From: Paramesorhizobium endophyticum
Lineage (GTDB): Bacteria; Pseudomonadota; Alphaproteobacteria; Rhizobiales; Rhizobiaceae
Length of the DNA stretch: 64,000 nucleotides
Direction of reading: 5' to 3'
NCBI RefSeq assembly: GCF_014640615.1
Contig: NZ_BMHH01000014.1
Location: 59,376-123,375 of the forward strand
The translations under genes were made by a program, and so were the position numbers. Below the pieces are notes generated by a model. It made no database searches and had not been told where the DNA came from. It was given only the letters and a program-made list of their open reading frames with translations. Of the stretch, positions 32,983-41,029 are shown piece by piece. Position 1 is the stretch's first letter. Each line of letters starts with the position of its first letter.

Positions 32983-34959
32983 ATGCCGACTCAGAGCTTC
33001 GTGCTTTCAGTGCTAGCCCTTCCCCGATTGGCGAAACGTTTGATAGCACTGATGGTCGATGCCAGCCTATGTGTGCTCACCGTCTGGCTGTCCTATTGCT
33101 TCCGGCTCAATGATTGGGTCATCCTCGAAGGGGTGCGCTGGCTTCCGGTCTTCATCTCGCTTTGTCTGGCTCTTCCTATCTTTGTGATCATGGGGCTCTA
33201 CAGGGCCATTTTCCGTTATGCCGGCCTATCTGCCTTCATAGCTGTCTTAAAGGCCGTCGCCATCTACGGCGTGGCTTTCATGGCCGTGTTTACAGCTATC
33301 AGCATCCCGAACATTCCCAGAACGATCGGCATTTTACAGCCGCTGCTTTTGCTGACCGCTATCGGGCTTTCACGGCTGGGTATCCGGTATTGGCTAGGAG
33401 ATGCTTATCAGCGCATCCTTCGGAAAAATTCGCTTTCCAAGGTGCTTATCTATGGTGCCGGCCTGGCAGGACGACAATTGGCGGCTGCCCTGGCGAACAG
33501 CGCTGAATTGAACGTCGTCGGCTATCTCGACGACGACCCCAAGCTGAAGGGCGGCATTATGGGGGGGTTGCCTATTTACGATCCCGCCGATTTGCCGGAT
33601 CTTGTGGCTACGCGCGGCATTCGCGATGTGCTGCTCGCTCTACCCGCAGCGAGCCGGCAGCGGAGAAACGAAATCCTCGAAGAAATGCGCAAGGCAAGGG
33701 TCACGGTCCGGACGCTGCCGGATTTGACGGCGCTGGCGCAGGGACGTGTGACGGTCTCCGATATCCGTGAACTGGAGATTGACGACTTATTGGGACGTGA
33801 TGCCATCGCGCCATTTCAAGGCTTGCTGGTCAAGAACATACGCGACAAGGTTGTCGTCGTGACCGGGGCTGGCGGGTCGATCGGCAGCGAGCTGTGCCGG
33901 CAGATTTTAAAGAGCGGCCCCTCGCAGCTCATTCTCATAGAGCATAGCGAATTCGCGCTGTATACGATTGACGGCGAATTGGGCAAACTGGCGAAAGTTT
34001 ACGAACTCCGGCAAACGCAAATTGTGCCGATCCTGTGCTCGGTTCGCGACGGCCGCCGAATGGCACAGATCATGCGCAGCTGGCGCCCACACACCGTTTA
34101 TCATGCCGCCGCGTACAAGCATGTCCCGCTCGTTGAACACAATCCGGCGGAAGGAATCCGCAACAACGTTCTGGGAACAATGGAGACGGCGCTCGCGGCG
34201 CAAGCTTGTGGCGTTTCCGATTTCGTGCTGATCAGCACGGACAAGGCCGTGCGGCCGACAAATGTGATGGGCGCGAGCAAGAGGCTGGCCGAAATGGTGC
34301 TGCAGGCGCTCGCGGCAGAGCAGCCCGCCGGTAGGGGACTCACGAATTTCTGCATGGTCCGGTTTGGTAATGTGCTCGGATCTTCCGGATCGGTGGTGCC
34401 CCTGTTTCGTCAGCAGATCCGGGACGGCGGTCCCATCACACTGACCCATCCGGAAGTAACCCGCTATTTCATGACGATTCCAGAGGCCGCCCAACTTGTC
34501 ATTCAGGCTGGAGCCATGGCCGAAGGAGGGGATGTTTTCCTTCTCGATATGGGCGAGCCCATCCGTATCGCAGATCTGGCCCGGCGAATGGTCGAACTTT
34601 CCGGCCTGACGGTGCGCGACGAAGCCAATCCGGATGGGGATATCGAACTTGCCATCACGGGGCTGCGGCCTGGCGAAAAGCTTTATGAAGAGCTGCTAAT
34701 CGGCAATAATCCCAAGCCGACGGAACATCCCAGAATCATCAAGGCCAAGGAAGATTTTCTCCGCTGGCCCGAATTATCGCAACGGCTGAAACTGCTCGAT
34801 GCGTCGCTCGACCGCAACGACATGGCCACTGTCCGCAGTACGCTGGCTGATCTTGTGTCCGGTTTTACCCCCGCCGCCATTATCGAAGACAACGCGCTCC
34901 GCGAGTCGCAAACCGATGTGCAGAGCGCGTTTGTCCTCGATGCGCGAATAGTGGCCTAA
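32983..34959 (+). CDS. Membrane-bound nucleotide-sugar dehydratase/epimerase, FlaA1/CapD/WbpM family
   Basis: A 658-residue enzyme. Four N-terminal membrane helices (about 15-125) anchor it; residues 150-280 form a CoA-binding-like Rossmann domain ('VLIYGAGLAGRQLAAALANS'). The C-terminal extended SDR domain begins at about 290 with 'VVTGAGGSIGSELCRQILKS' and carries 'YHAAAYKHVPLVEHNP' and 'TDKAVRPTNVMGASKRLAE', where Ser-Met-Lys replaces Ser-Tyr-Lys as in WbpM-type 4,6-dehydratases. The likely substrate is UDP-GlcNAc. The ATG at 32983 was chosen because GGAG lies 9 bp upstream; a GTG eight codons earlier is weaker. It belongs functionally with ugd-pmm-manC. Confidence 0.9.
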   Translation: MPTQSFVLSVLALPRLAKRLIALMVDASLCVLTVWLSYCFRLNDWVILEGVRWLPVFISLCLALPIFVIMGLYRAIFRYAGLSAFIAVLKAVAIYGVAFMAVFTAISIPNIPRTIGILQPLLLLTAIGLSRLGIRYWLGDAYQRILRKNSLSKVLIYGAGLAGRQLAAALANSAELNVVGYLDDDPKLKGGIMGGLPIYDPADLPDLVATRGIRDVLLALPAASRQRRNEILEEMRKARVTVRTLPDLTALAQGRVTVSDIRELEIDDLLGRDAIAPFQGLLVKNIRDKVVVVTGAGGSIGSELCRQILKSGPSQLILIEHSEFALYTIDGELGKLAKVYELRQTQIVPILCSVRDGRRMAQIMRSWRPHTVYHAAAYKHVPLVEHNPAEGIRNNVLGTMETALAAQACGVSDFVLISTDKAVRPTNVMGASKRLAEMVLQALAAEQPAGRGLTNFCMVRFGNVLGSSGSVVPLFRQQIRDGGPITLTHPEVTRYFMTIPEAAQLVIQAGAMAEGGDVFLLDMGEPIRIADLARRMVELSGLTVRDEANPDGDIELAITGLRPGEKLYEELLIGNNPKPTEHPRIIKAKEDFLRWPELSQRLKLLDASLDRNDMATVRSTLADLVSGFTPAAIIEDNALRESQTDVQSAFVLDARIVA

Positions 34960-35071
34960 CGCCTGGCGATCCGCCTCATGCATGCAAGGCAGATCTCGCT
35001 CCACCTCATGATGGGATGGAGCCGATGGCGGCTGGGCTGACTCGATTTCAGCACACCTGCCGCCGACAGAA

Positions 35072-35713
35072 TCACCGCGCCGCCCAATTGGCTCCCCGGC
35101 GGAAGATGGTGCGCATCTGCGGCACGTCGAACTCGCTCGCCACATGGCCGAGCGAGGAATAGAAGACCCGCCCCTTGCCGTGCCTGCGCTTCCAGACGAC
35201 AGGCATCACCACACCGTCGATCCACCAGGCATGGTCGCCGTTGAAGGTGGTCGTTGCCAGCACTTCGTTCGAGGGGTCGACATGCATGTAATATTGCTCT
35301 GATTTATAAGGGAAATCGCTGATCCCCTCCATCAGCGGATCGTCCGGGCGGGTGATGTTGACGGTGTAGTCGATAATATTGCCGGGATGGGCGACCCATT
35401 GGCCGCCGATGATGAACTGGTACTCCACGCTCTCGCGGAACGCATCGCCCGCGCCGCCATGATAGCCGGCGATGCCGACGCCGTTCTGCACGGCCTCGGA
35501 GAGGTTCTTCACCTCTTCCTTCTCGATCTTCGACATGGTCATGATCGGCACGATCAGCGAGAGGTCGTGGATCGACGGATCGGCGAAGGCTTCTGTCGAG
35601 TGCTCCAGATAGACCTTGAAGCCGTCCTCCTCGAGCATGTCGCGGATGATATGGGCGCATTCCTGCGGCTCGTGTCCGCTCCAGCCGCCCCAGATGATAA
35701 GTGCTTCACGCAT
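35072..35713 (-). CDS. thuA: ThuA-like protein (trehalose utilisation family)
   Basis: A 213-residue cytoplasmic protein of the ThuA family, which has a glutamine-amidotransferase-like fold: 'ALIIWGGWSGHEPQECAHII', 'GIAGYHGGAGDAFRESVEYQF', 'VWKRRHGKGRVFYSSLGH'. In rhizobia ThuA and ThuB act on disaccharides such as trehalose and maltitol by way of 3-keto derivatives. GGAGGAGG precedes the ATG at 35713; the longer frame upstream runs into a palindromic repeat. It is 105 bp downstream of the ThuB-like gene on the same strand. The exact substrate here is unproven. Confidence 0.85.
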   Translation of the reverse strand: MREALIIWGGWSGHEPQECAHIIRDMLEEDGFKVYLEHSTEAFADPSIHDLSLIVPIMTMSKIEKEEVKNLSEAVQNGVGIAGYHGGAGDAFRESVEYQFIIGGQWVAHPGNIIDYTVNITRPDDPLMEGISDFPYKSEQYYMHVDPSNEVLATTTFNGDHAWWIDGVVMPVVWKRRHGKGRVFYSSLGHVASEFDVPQMRTIFRRGANWAAR

Positions 35714-35730
35714 GGTTTCCTCCTCCTGAT

Positions 35731-35822
35731 TTAGAGCATGATCCCGAAAAGTTGCAGACTTTTTGGTCAAGATCATGCGGCGAAAACAAAGAGTTAGAGC
35801 AGGATGCCTGATCCTGCTCTAA
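35731..35822. repeat. Palindromic repeat element between the thuB- and thuA-like genes
   Basis: Two nested inverted repeats: GCATGATC (35736-35743) with GATCATGC (35771-35778), and AGAGCAGGAT (35796-35805) with ATCCTGCTCT (35811-35820). The phrase 'gagcatgatcccgaaaag' is a well-known intergenic element of Brucellaceae and related genera. The second hairpin starts right at the stop codon of the upstream minus-strand gene and may end or protect its transcript. Confidence 0.7.
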
Positions 35823-36919
35823 CGTGCGATGCGCCCGTCTTCGAGCGATTCCGCCAGCGGCGCGGGGCGTTCCGTTTCGGTGGCGATACGGATCGTTGTT
35901 CCGGTTTCCGCCGCCTTGTGGACCGCTTCCATCACTTCCAGCACATGCAGCGCAAGGCTGCCATTTGCCCGGTGCGGGCGACCTGCGCGGATGGCATGGG
36001 CCATGTCGGCGACGCCGAGCGAGCGGTAATTGCCGTCGGCATAGGGTTCAGTTGTTTCCTGTGGCTCGAACGCGCCGCCTTTTTTGAGCAATTGGATTTC
36101 GCCGCCGAAATAATTCGGGTCCGGGACGATCAGCGTTCCCTCAGTGCCGTAGAGTTCGAGCGGCACATGCTTGTGGCCCGCCACGTCGAAGCTCATACTG
36201 ATCTGCACCACCGCGCCATTCCGGAAAGCCATGACGCCCGCGACGTGGGTGGGCACATGCACGGGGATGCGCTCGCCATTGCGGGGCTGGCTGGTGATGA
36301 TGCGCTTGTTGCGTGGCGTGGTGGCGAAGCCTGCCACTTGCGCGACCGGGCCCAGCAGGTTGACGAGATCGGTGATGTAATAGGGGCCCATGTCGAGCAT
36401 TGGGCCGCCGCCGATTTCATAGTAGAAATCCGGGTTCGGGTGCCAACGCTCATGTCCGGGGCACATGAAGGTGGCCGTGCCGCCGACGGGGATGCCCAGC
36501 GCACCGGAATCGACGATGGCGCGCGCCGTCTGGTGCGAACCGCCAAGGAAAGTATCGGGCGCCGCGCCGATGCGTAAATTCCGCGCGGCGGCGAAGTCGG
36601 CAAGTTTCTTGCCCTCCGCGAAAGTGATGCCGAGCGGCTTTTCCGAATAAGTATGCTTGCCCGCCTCCAGCGCCTGCATCGCCACCGCCACATGAGCCTT
36701 CGGCACGGTGAGATTGACGATGAGTTCGATTGCAGGATCGGCGAGAAGCTCGCTCACCTCGCGGGCGGGCACATTGAACTCCGCCGCGCGCTGTTCAGCC
36801 AAGCTGCGGTTCAGATCCGCAACGCCCCTGATGTCCAGAATGGGAAAGGACGCCATCGCCTTCAGATAGGCCGACGAAATATTGCCGCAGCCGATAATGC
36901 CTATGCCTAGTTTTTCCAT
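35819..36919 (-). CDS. Gfo/Idh/MocA oxidoreductase, ThuB-like
   Basis: A 366-residue NAD(P)-dependent sugar dehydrogenase. Rossmann motif 'GIGIIGCGNISSAYLKAM', EKP in 'HTYSEKPLGITF', C-terminal domain 'GGGPMLDMGPYYITDLVNLLG'. GGAGGAGACTG precedes the ATG at 36919, and a longer frame upstream crosses a repeat and was rejected. It is paired with the ThuA-like gene, as in rhizobial thuAB, where the dehydrogenase forms 3-keto-disaccharides. It is paralogous to the protein at 9127. The stop codon lies inside a palindromic repeat hairpin. Confidence 0.85.
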   Translation of the reverse strand: MEKLGIGIIGCGNISSAYLKAMASFPILDIRGVADLNRSLAEQRAAEFNVPAREVSELLADPAIELIVNLTVPKAHVAVAMQALEAGKHTYSEKPLGITFAEGKKLADFAAARNLRIGAAPDTFLGGSHQTARAIVDSGALGIPVGGTATFMCPGHERWHPNPDFYYEIGGGPMLDMGPYYITDLVNLLGPVAQVAGFATTPRNKRIITSQPRNGERIPVHVPTHVAGVMAFRNGAVVQISMSFDVAGHKHVPLELYGTEGTLIVPDPNYFGGEIQLLKKGGAFEPQETTEPYADGNYRSLGVADMAHAIRAGRPHRANGSLALHVLEVMEAVHKAAETGTTIRIATETERPAPLAESLEDGRIAR

Positions 36920-36975
36920 CAGTCTCCTCCACTGGAATGCTTCAGTTTTAAAATGTAAGCGTCGGCGTGACAGTA

Positions 36976-37131
36976 CCCCCTCTGTCCTGCCGGACATCTC
37001 CCCCTCAAGGGGGGAGATTACGCCGTTATGAGCGCTCGGTATCAATCGCATACGTTGCAGAATGTGCAGGGAGAGGCGTATCAGCCAATCTCCCCCCTTG
37101 AGGGGGAGGTGCCCGGCAGGACAGAGGGGGT
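36976..37131. repeat. Inverted pair of intergenic repeats
   Basis: Left arm 36976-37020 (ccccctctgtcctgccggac.. ending ggggagatta) and right arm 37087-37131 (aatctccccccttgaggggg.. ending acagagggggt) are near-perfect inverted copies, each with its own hairpin (ctcccccttgagggggag type). The element fills the gap between the ThuB-like gene and the ROK regulator gene, both on the minus strand. This repeat type is common in Rhizobiales genomes. Confidence 0.7.
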
Positions 37132-37166
37132 GACCGGGCCGATGTGTTCATTTCATCCTGACTCGC

Positions 37167-38375
37167 CTAAACCGCCGGGGCCGGCCCGGTCGTCCCCCAG
37201 GGCGACTCGTAGAGCTCGCACAGCGCCACCACCGCCGCCCCTTGCGCCCATGTCCCATCAGCGGATTCGTCAAAAACGAGTTCCGCGACCGTCTGGATCG
37301 ATGGGGGAATCGCGCGGCGGTAGGTGTCACGCAGGCTGTCGAGAAACACTTGTCCCAGCGACAGGCTGGACCCGACGAGGATGACGCGCGGCGGCCCGAA
37401 CAGCGTGACGATATTGGCGACCGCCAGCCCCACCGCCTCGCCCGCGCGGGTCGCAGCTGTGATGAGCGTGTTGTCATCCGCCGCGATCAGCGTCTGCGCC
37501 ATCGCCATGCCACGCCCGAGCCGCATCGCTTCGGCGAGGCGCCCGCCGCTGTCCGGCTGGTCGCCGAGTATGGCGCTTTCGCCCGCAAGCGCGGAAAGGC
37601 GCACGATGTCCTGCGGGCCGATACCCAGCACGAGGTCGCCGAGATTGTGGCTGAGGCCCCCCGCGCCGCGAAAAAGCTGGCCGTGATGCAGGACACCGAG
37701 GCCCAAGGTCTGCTCCAGCGAGACCAGCACCATGTCGTCGAGGTCGCGCGCCTTGCCGAACCAATGATGCGCCAGCGCGATAGCATGGGCGTCGCTCTCC
37801 ACAATGGTCGGGACATTAAGGCGGCTGGTCATTTCACGCGCGAAGTCCACATCCGTCTCGCGGAACACCAGGCTCGAGCGGACAATTCCGGTGCGGTGCT
37901 CGATGACGCCGGGCAGGCCGATGCAGATGGAATCGATGTCGCCGAGCGCCAGCCCGGCATCGACGACGCAACGCCTGACGCCATCCTCAATCAAATCGGT
38001 GATGACGGAAATCGACTGGCGGTTAACCCGGATGGGCAGTGTCAGTTGCGACAGCACTTCGCCGCAAAAATCGGTGACGACGAAAACCATCGAATGGGCG
38101 GCAATCTTGACGCCGACGACGCGCGCGGCGTCGGGGTTCAATTCCAGCATCACCCGTGGCCGCCCGCGGGCGGCGGCATTGCGCAAATCGCCCTCATGCC
38201 GCGTCAGGATCAGCCCGTCATCGAGCAGCGCGCCTGTTATCGCCGAGACCGTGGTGGTGGAAAGCTCCGAACGCTCGCTGATCTCCACGCGCGAGATCGG
38301 CCCATGCCGGCGGATCGTGTCCAGCACGTTGAAGCGATTGATCGCGCGCATGAGTTCGGGGTCGGCTGTCTTCAT
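37167..38375 (-). CDS. ROK-family transcriptional regulator
   Basis: A 402-residue repressor of the NagC/XylR type. The N-terminal winged helix (about 12-75) has 'FNVLDTIRRHGPISRVEISE' and 'STTTVSAITGALLDDGLI'. A ROK sugar-kinase-like domain follows, with 'SICIGLPGVIEHRTG', 'VESDAHAIALAHHWFG' and 'LGLGVLHHGQLFRGAGGLS'. The 'GLSHNLGDLVLG' segment takes the place of the usual zinc-binding Cys-rich motif, which is missing here (no CxCGxxGC). It is divergent from the binding-protein gene at 38607 and upstream of the thu-like pair on its own strand, so it probably controls both sides. The sugar ligand is unknown. Confidence 0.88.
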   Translation of the reverse strand: MKTADPELMRAINRFNVLDTIRRHGPISRVEISERSELSTTTVSAITGALLDDGLILTRHEGDLRNAAARGRPRVMLELNPDAARVVGVKIAAHSMVFVVTDFCGEVLSQLTLPIRVNRQSISVITDLIEDGVRRCVVDAGLALGDIDSICIGLPGVIEHRTGIVRSSLVFRETDVDFAREMTSRLNVPTIVESDAHAIALAHHWFGKARDLDDMVLVSLEQTLGLGVLHHGQLFRGAGGLSHNLGDLVLGIGPQDIVRLSALAGESAILGDQPDSGGRLAEAMRLGRGMAMAQTLIAADDNTLITAATRAGEAVGLAVANIVTLFGPPRVILVGSSLSLGQVFLDSLRDTYRRAIPPSIQTVAELVFDESADGTWAQGAAVVALCELYESPWGTTGPAPAV

Positions 38376-38606
38376 CGGGCTGATTAAGGGAGTAGGGGAA
38401 ATCGGGAGTAAGTGAGTAGGGATGAGTTATTCTCTTATCCCCTTTTAAGCAGGGGTGCGAATTAAATAGCCGATATGGACGGCCGCCTGTCAAGCGGATT
38501 TGCTGAAAATATCGATTTACCGTTGACTCTTGCGAAAGTGTCAGGTGAATTAATCCGCATTGGGGAAAAATTGGTTGGAGGAATTTCCCCTAGGGAGGAA
38601 ATCGCA
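38376..38606. promoter_or_regulatory. Divergent promoter region between the ROK regulator and sugar transporter
   Basis: 231 bp holding both promoters. A TTGACT hexamer at 38523-38528 with an A+T-rich segment ~17 bp later could be the rightward promoter. A repeated gaattaa (about 38460 and 38547) is a possible regulator half-site. A strong ribosome site, AGGGAGGAA, precedes the ATG at 38607. No gene is visible. Confidence 0.4.
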
Positions 38607-39914
38607 ATGAACCATATAATTGGGGAGGCGCCCCGTCGCGCCAGGAATTTGTGTGCCCTTGCGGGCATGACCGGCATGGCCTTTCTCTTCTCGATTGCCG
38701 GCGCCAGCGCGGCCCAGACGGTGGTCAAATGGCTGCATCTCGAAGTCGTGCCGGCGCGGGTCCAGATGTGGGAGGATATCGCCAGGAAATACGAAGCCGA
38801 GCATCCGGACGTCGATATCCAGATGCAATTCCTGGAAAACGAGGCTTTCAAGGCCAAGCTGCCGACACTGCTTCAATCCAATGATGCGCCGGATTTCTTT
38901 TATTCCTGGGGCGGGGGCGTCCTTAAACAACAGTCCGAAACCGGGGCGCTGATGGACCTGACGGACGCGATGAACGCCGATAATGGCGCCTGGGTGAACA
39001 GCTACAATCCCGCTGCCGTGAAGGGCTTTACCTTTGATAACAGAATTTATGCGGTTCCTTTCAAAATGGGAACGGTCAGCTTCTTTTATAACAAGGCGCT
39101 TTTCGAAAAAGCGGGCGTGAAGGCCGAGGATATCAAGACCTGGGATAATTTCCTCGATGCGGTCAAGAAGTTGAAGGCGGCGGGGATTACGCCTATTGCC
39201 GGGGGCGGTGGCGACAAGTGGCCACTGCATTTCTACTGGAGCTATCTCGTCATGAGGAATGGCGGGCAGGAAGTGTTCGAGGCGGCCAAGAACAAGGAGG
39301 GCGAGGGTTTCCTCGATCCCGCCATCATCAAGGCCGGCGAGCAGCTTGTGGAGCTTGGCAAGCTGGAGCCTTTCCAGGGTGGCTATCTCGGGGCCGGCTG
39401 GACGCAAACGCTCGGTGTCTTCGGCGACGGCAGGGCGGCGATGATCCTGGCGTTTGAGCAAACCGAAGGCGACCAGCGCGCACAAGCGTCCGACGGCAAG
39501 GGGCTCGCGCCGGAAAATCTCGGCCGCTTCGCTTTTCCCATTGTCGAGGGTGGCAAGGGCAAGGCAACCGACACGCTGGGCGGTCTCAATGGCTGGTCCG
39601 TCACCAAGAAAGCGCCGCCGCAGGCGGTCGATTTCCTGCGTTACCTGACGAATGAAGAAAATGAGCGGCTTCAGGCGGCTGCGGGCCAGATCATTCCCGC
39701 GGCCAAAGGCGCAGAGGATGCAATCACCAACCCGCTGATGCGCGCCTCGGCGGACCAGCTTGCCGCCTCGACCTGGCACCAGAACTTTTTCGATCAGGAT
39801 CTGGGACCAGCGGTGGGACGCGTCGTCAACGACGTCTCCGTGGCGATCTTGACCGGGCAGATGTCGCCGGAAGAGGGGGCGAAGATGATCCAGGACGCGG
39901 TGGAACTGGAGTAG
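38607..39914 (+). CDS. Sugar ABC transporter substrate-binding protein
   Basis: A 435-residue periplasmic family 1 binding protein. The ATG at 38607 follows AGGGAGGAA. The signal peptide is long, with a basic n-region (MNHIIGEAPRRARNLCALAG..) and cleavage near residues 34-36 (ASAAQTVVKW). 'YEAEHPDVDIQMQFLENEAF', 'PDFFYSWGGGVLKQQ' and 'GGLNGWSVTKKAPPQAVDFL' fit the class. An extended frame starting at 38475 lacks a ribosome site and would bury the signal. Two permeases follow, but no ATPase. Probably under ROK control; the substrate may be a disaccharide handled by the divergent thuAB-like genes. Confidence 0.87.
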   Translation: MNHIIGEAPRRARNLCALAGMTGMAFLFSIAGASAAQTVVKWLHLEVVPARVQMWEDIARKYEAEHPDVDIQMQFLENEAFKAKLPTLLQSNDAPDFFYSWGGGVLKQQSETGALMDLTDAMNADNGAWVNSYNPAAVKGFTFDNRIYAVPFKMGTVSFFYNKALFEKAGVKAEDIKTWDNFLDAVKKLKAAGITPIAGGGGDKWPLHFYWSYLVMRNGGQEVFEAAKNKEGEGFLDPAIIKAGEQLVELGKLEPFQGGYLGAGWTQTLGVFGDGRAAMILAFEQTEGDQRAQASDGKGLAPENLGRFAFPIVEGGKGKATDTLGGLNGWSVTKKAPPQAVDFLRYLTNEENERLQAAAGQIIPAAKGAEDAITNPLMRASADQLAASTWHQNFFDQDLGPAVGRVVNDVSVAILTGQMSPEEGAKMIQDAVELE

Positions 39915-40070
39915 GCGCCCTTTCCCTCCCCCTTGCGGGGAGGGTGGCCCGGAGGGCCGGGTGGGGGTGGTGACGTTTACAACCACGGTCTTCGGCAAAA
40001 GCGCAAACGTCAGCACCCCCATCCACCCGCTAGCGCGGGCACCTTCCCCGCAAGGGGGAAGGAAGGCGCC
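39914..40070. repeat. Inverted repeat element between binding-protein and permease genes
   Basis: Begins at the stop codon with ggcgccctttccctccccct and ends with the inverted copy (caagggggaaggaaggcgcc, ending 40070). Each arm carries a ccttgcgggg-type hairpin. It occupies the same operon position as the simple hairpins at 2556 and 43600 and may likewise lower permease expression relative to the binding protein. Confidence 0.7.
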
Positions 40071-40096
40071 ATTCCTCCAATGCAGGAGCCAACGGC

Positions 40097-41029
40097 ATGA
40101 CCGACGCAACCGCCACGATGCCAGCCTCACCGGCCGCGACGGGACGAGCGCGCCACACCAACCCGATGGCGCAGGGGCGTCTGCCGGTGCTCATTCTCTT
40201 CCTGCCGCCGGCGCTGCTGCTGTTCACGCTCTTCGTCATCCTGCCGATGGGGGAGGCGGCTTGGTACAGCCTGTATCGCTGGAACGGCTATGGCTCGCCC
40301 GAAAATTTCATCGGATTGCGCAATTTCCAGGTGCTGTTCAACAACGCCGCGTTCTCCCGCGCGCTGGTCAATAACGGCCTCATCATCCTCGCCTCGCTGC
40401 TGCTGCAAATCCCGCTGGCGATCTGGCTTGCCATGATGCTGGCGCACAGGATCAAGGGCGTCGTCACCTTCCGGCTCATCTTCTTCCTGCCCTATGTGCT
40501 GGCGGATGTCGCCGCCGGGCTTATCTGGCGCTTCGTTTATGACGGGGATTACGGTCTCTTCGCCGTCATCGCGGGATTTTTCGGAGTCGCTACTCCCTAT
40601 GTGCTCGCCGACAAGGACCTCGCGATCTACGCGGTTCTCGCTGTGGTGATCTGGAAATATTTCGGCTTCCACATGATGCTGTTCATCGCCGGTCTGCAGT
40701 CGGTGGACAGGAGTGTGCTGGAGGCTGCTGAAATCGACGGGGCGACGGGCTGGCAGAAGTTCCGCTATGTGACGCTGCCGATGCTGGGGTCCACGGTGCG
40801 GATTTCCGTCTTCTTCGCCATCATCGGTTCCCTCCAGCTTTTCGACCTGGTCATGCCGCTGACCGGCGGCGGCCCGCTCGACGCGACGCAGACCATGGTC
40901 ACTTTCCTCTACACTTATGGCGTGATGCGCATGCAGGTGGGGCTGGGCAGCGCGGTCGGCGTCGTCCTTTTCGTCATCTGCGTCACGCTCGCCTTCGGTT
41001 ACAAACGGATTTTCATGCGCCATGACTGA
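40097..41029 (+). CDS. Sugar ABC transporter permease (MalF/UgpA type)
   Basis: A 310-residue permease. After a ~28-residue cytoplasmic tail come six helices ('LPVLILFLPPALLLFTLFVI' first). The EAA loop is 'VDRSVLEAAEIDGATGWQKF'. It overlaps the next permease gene by 8 bp. A repeat element separates it from its binding-protein gene. No ATPase gene follows in this operon. Confidence 0.9.
   Translation: MTDATATMPASPAATGRARHTNPMAQGRLPVLILFLPPALLLFTLFVILPMGEAAWYSLYRWNGYGSPENFIGLRNFQVLFNNAAFSRALVNNGLIILASLLLQIPLAIWLAMMLAHRIKGVVTFRLIFFLPYVLADVAAGLIWRFVYDGDYGLFAVIAGFFGVATPYVLADKDLAIYAVLAVVIWKYFGFHMMLFIAGLQSVDRSVLEAAEIDGATGWQKFRYVTLPMLGSTVRISVFFAIIGSLQLFDLVMPLTGGGPLDATQTMVTFLYTYGVMRMQVGLGSAVGVVLFVICVTLAFGYKRIFMRHD

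Noticed and set aside
32777..32983. 68-codon frame upstream of the capD-like gene
   Set aside because: No ribosome site, no recognisable protein features, and it lies in the A+T-rich promoter gap.
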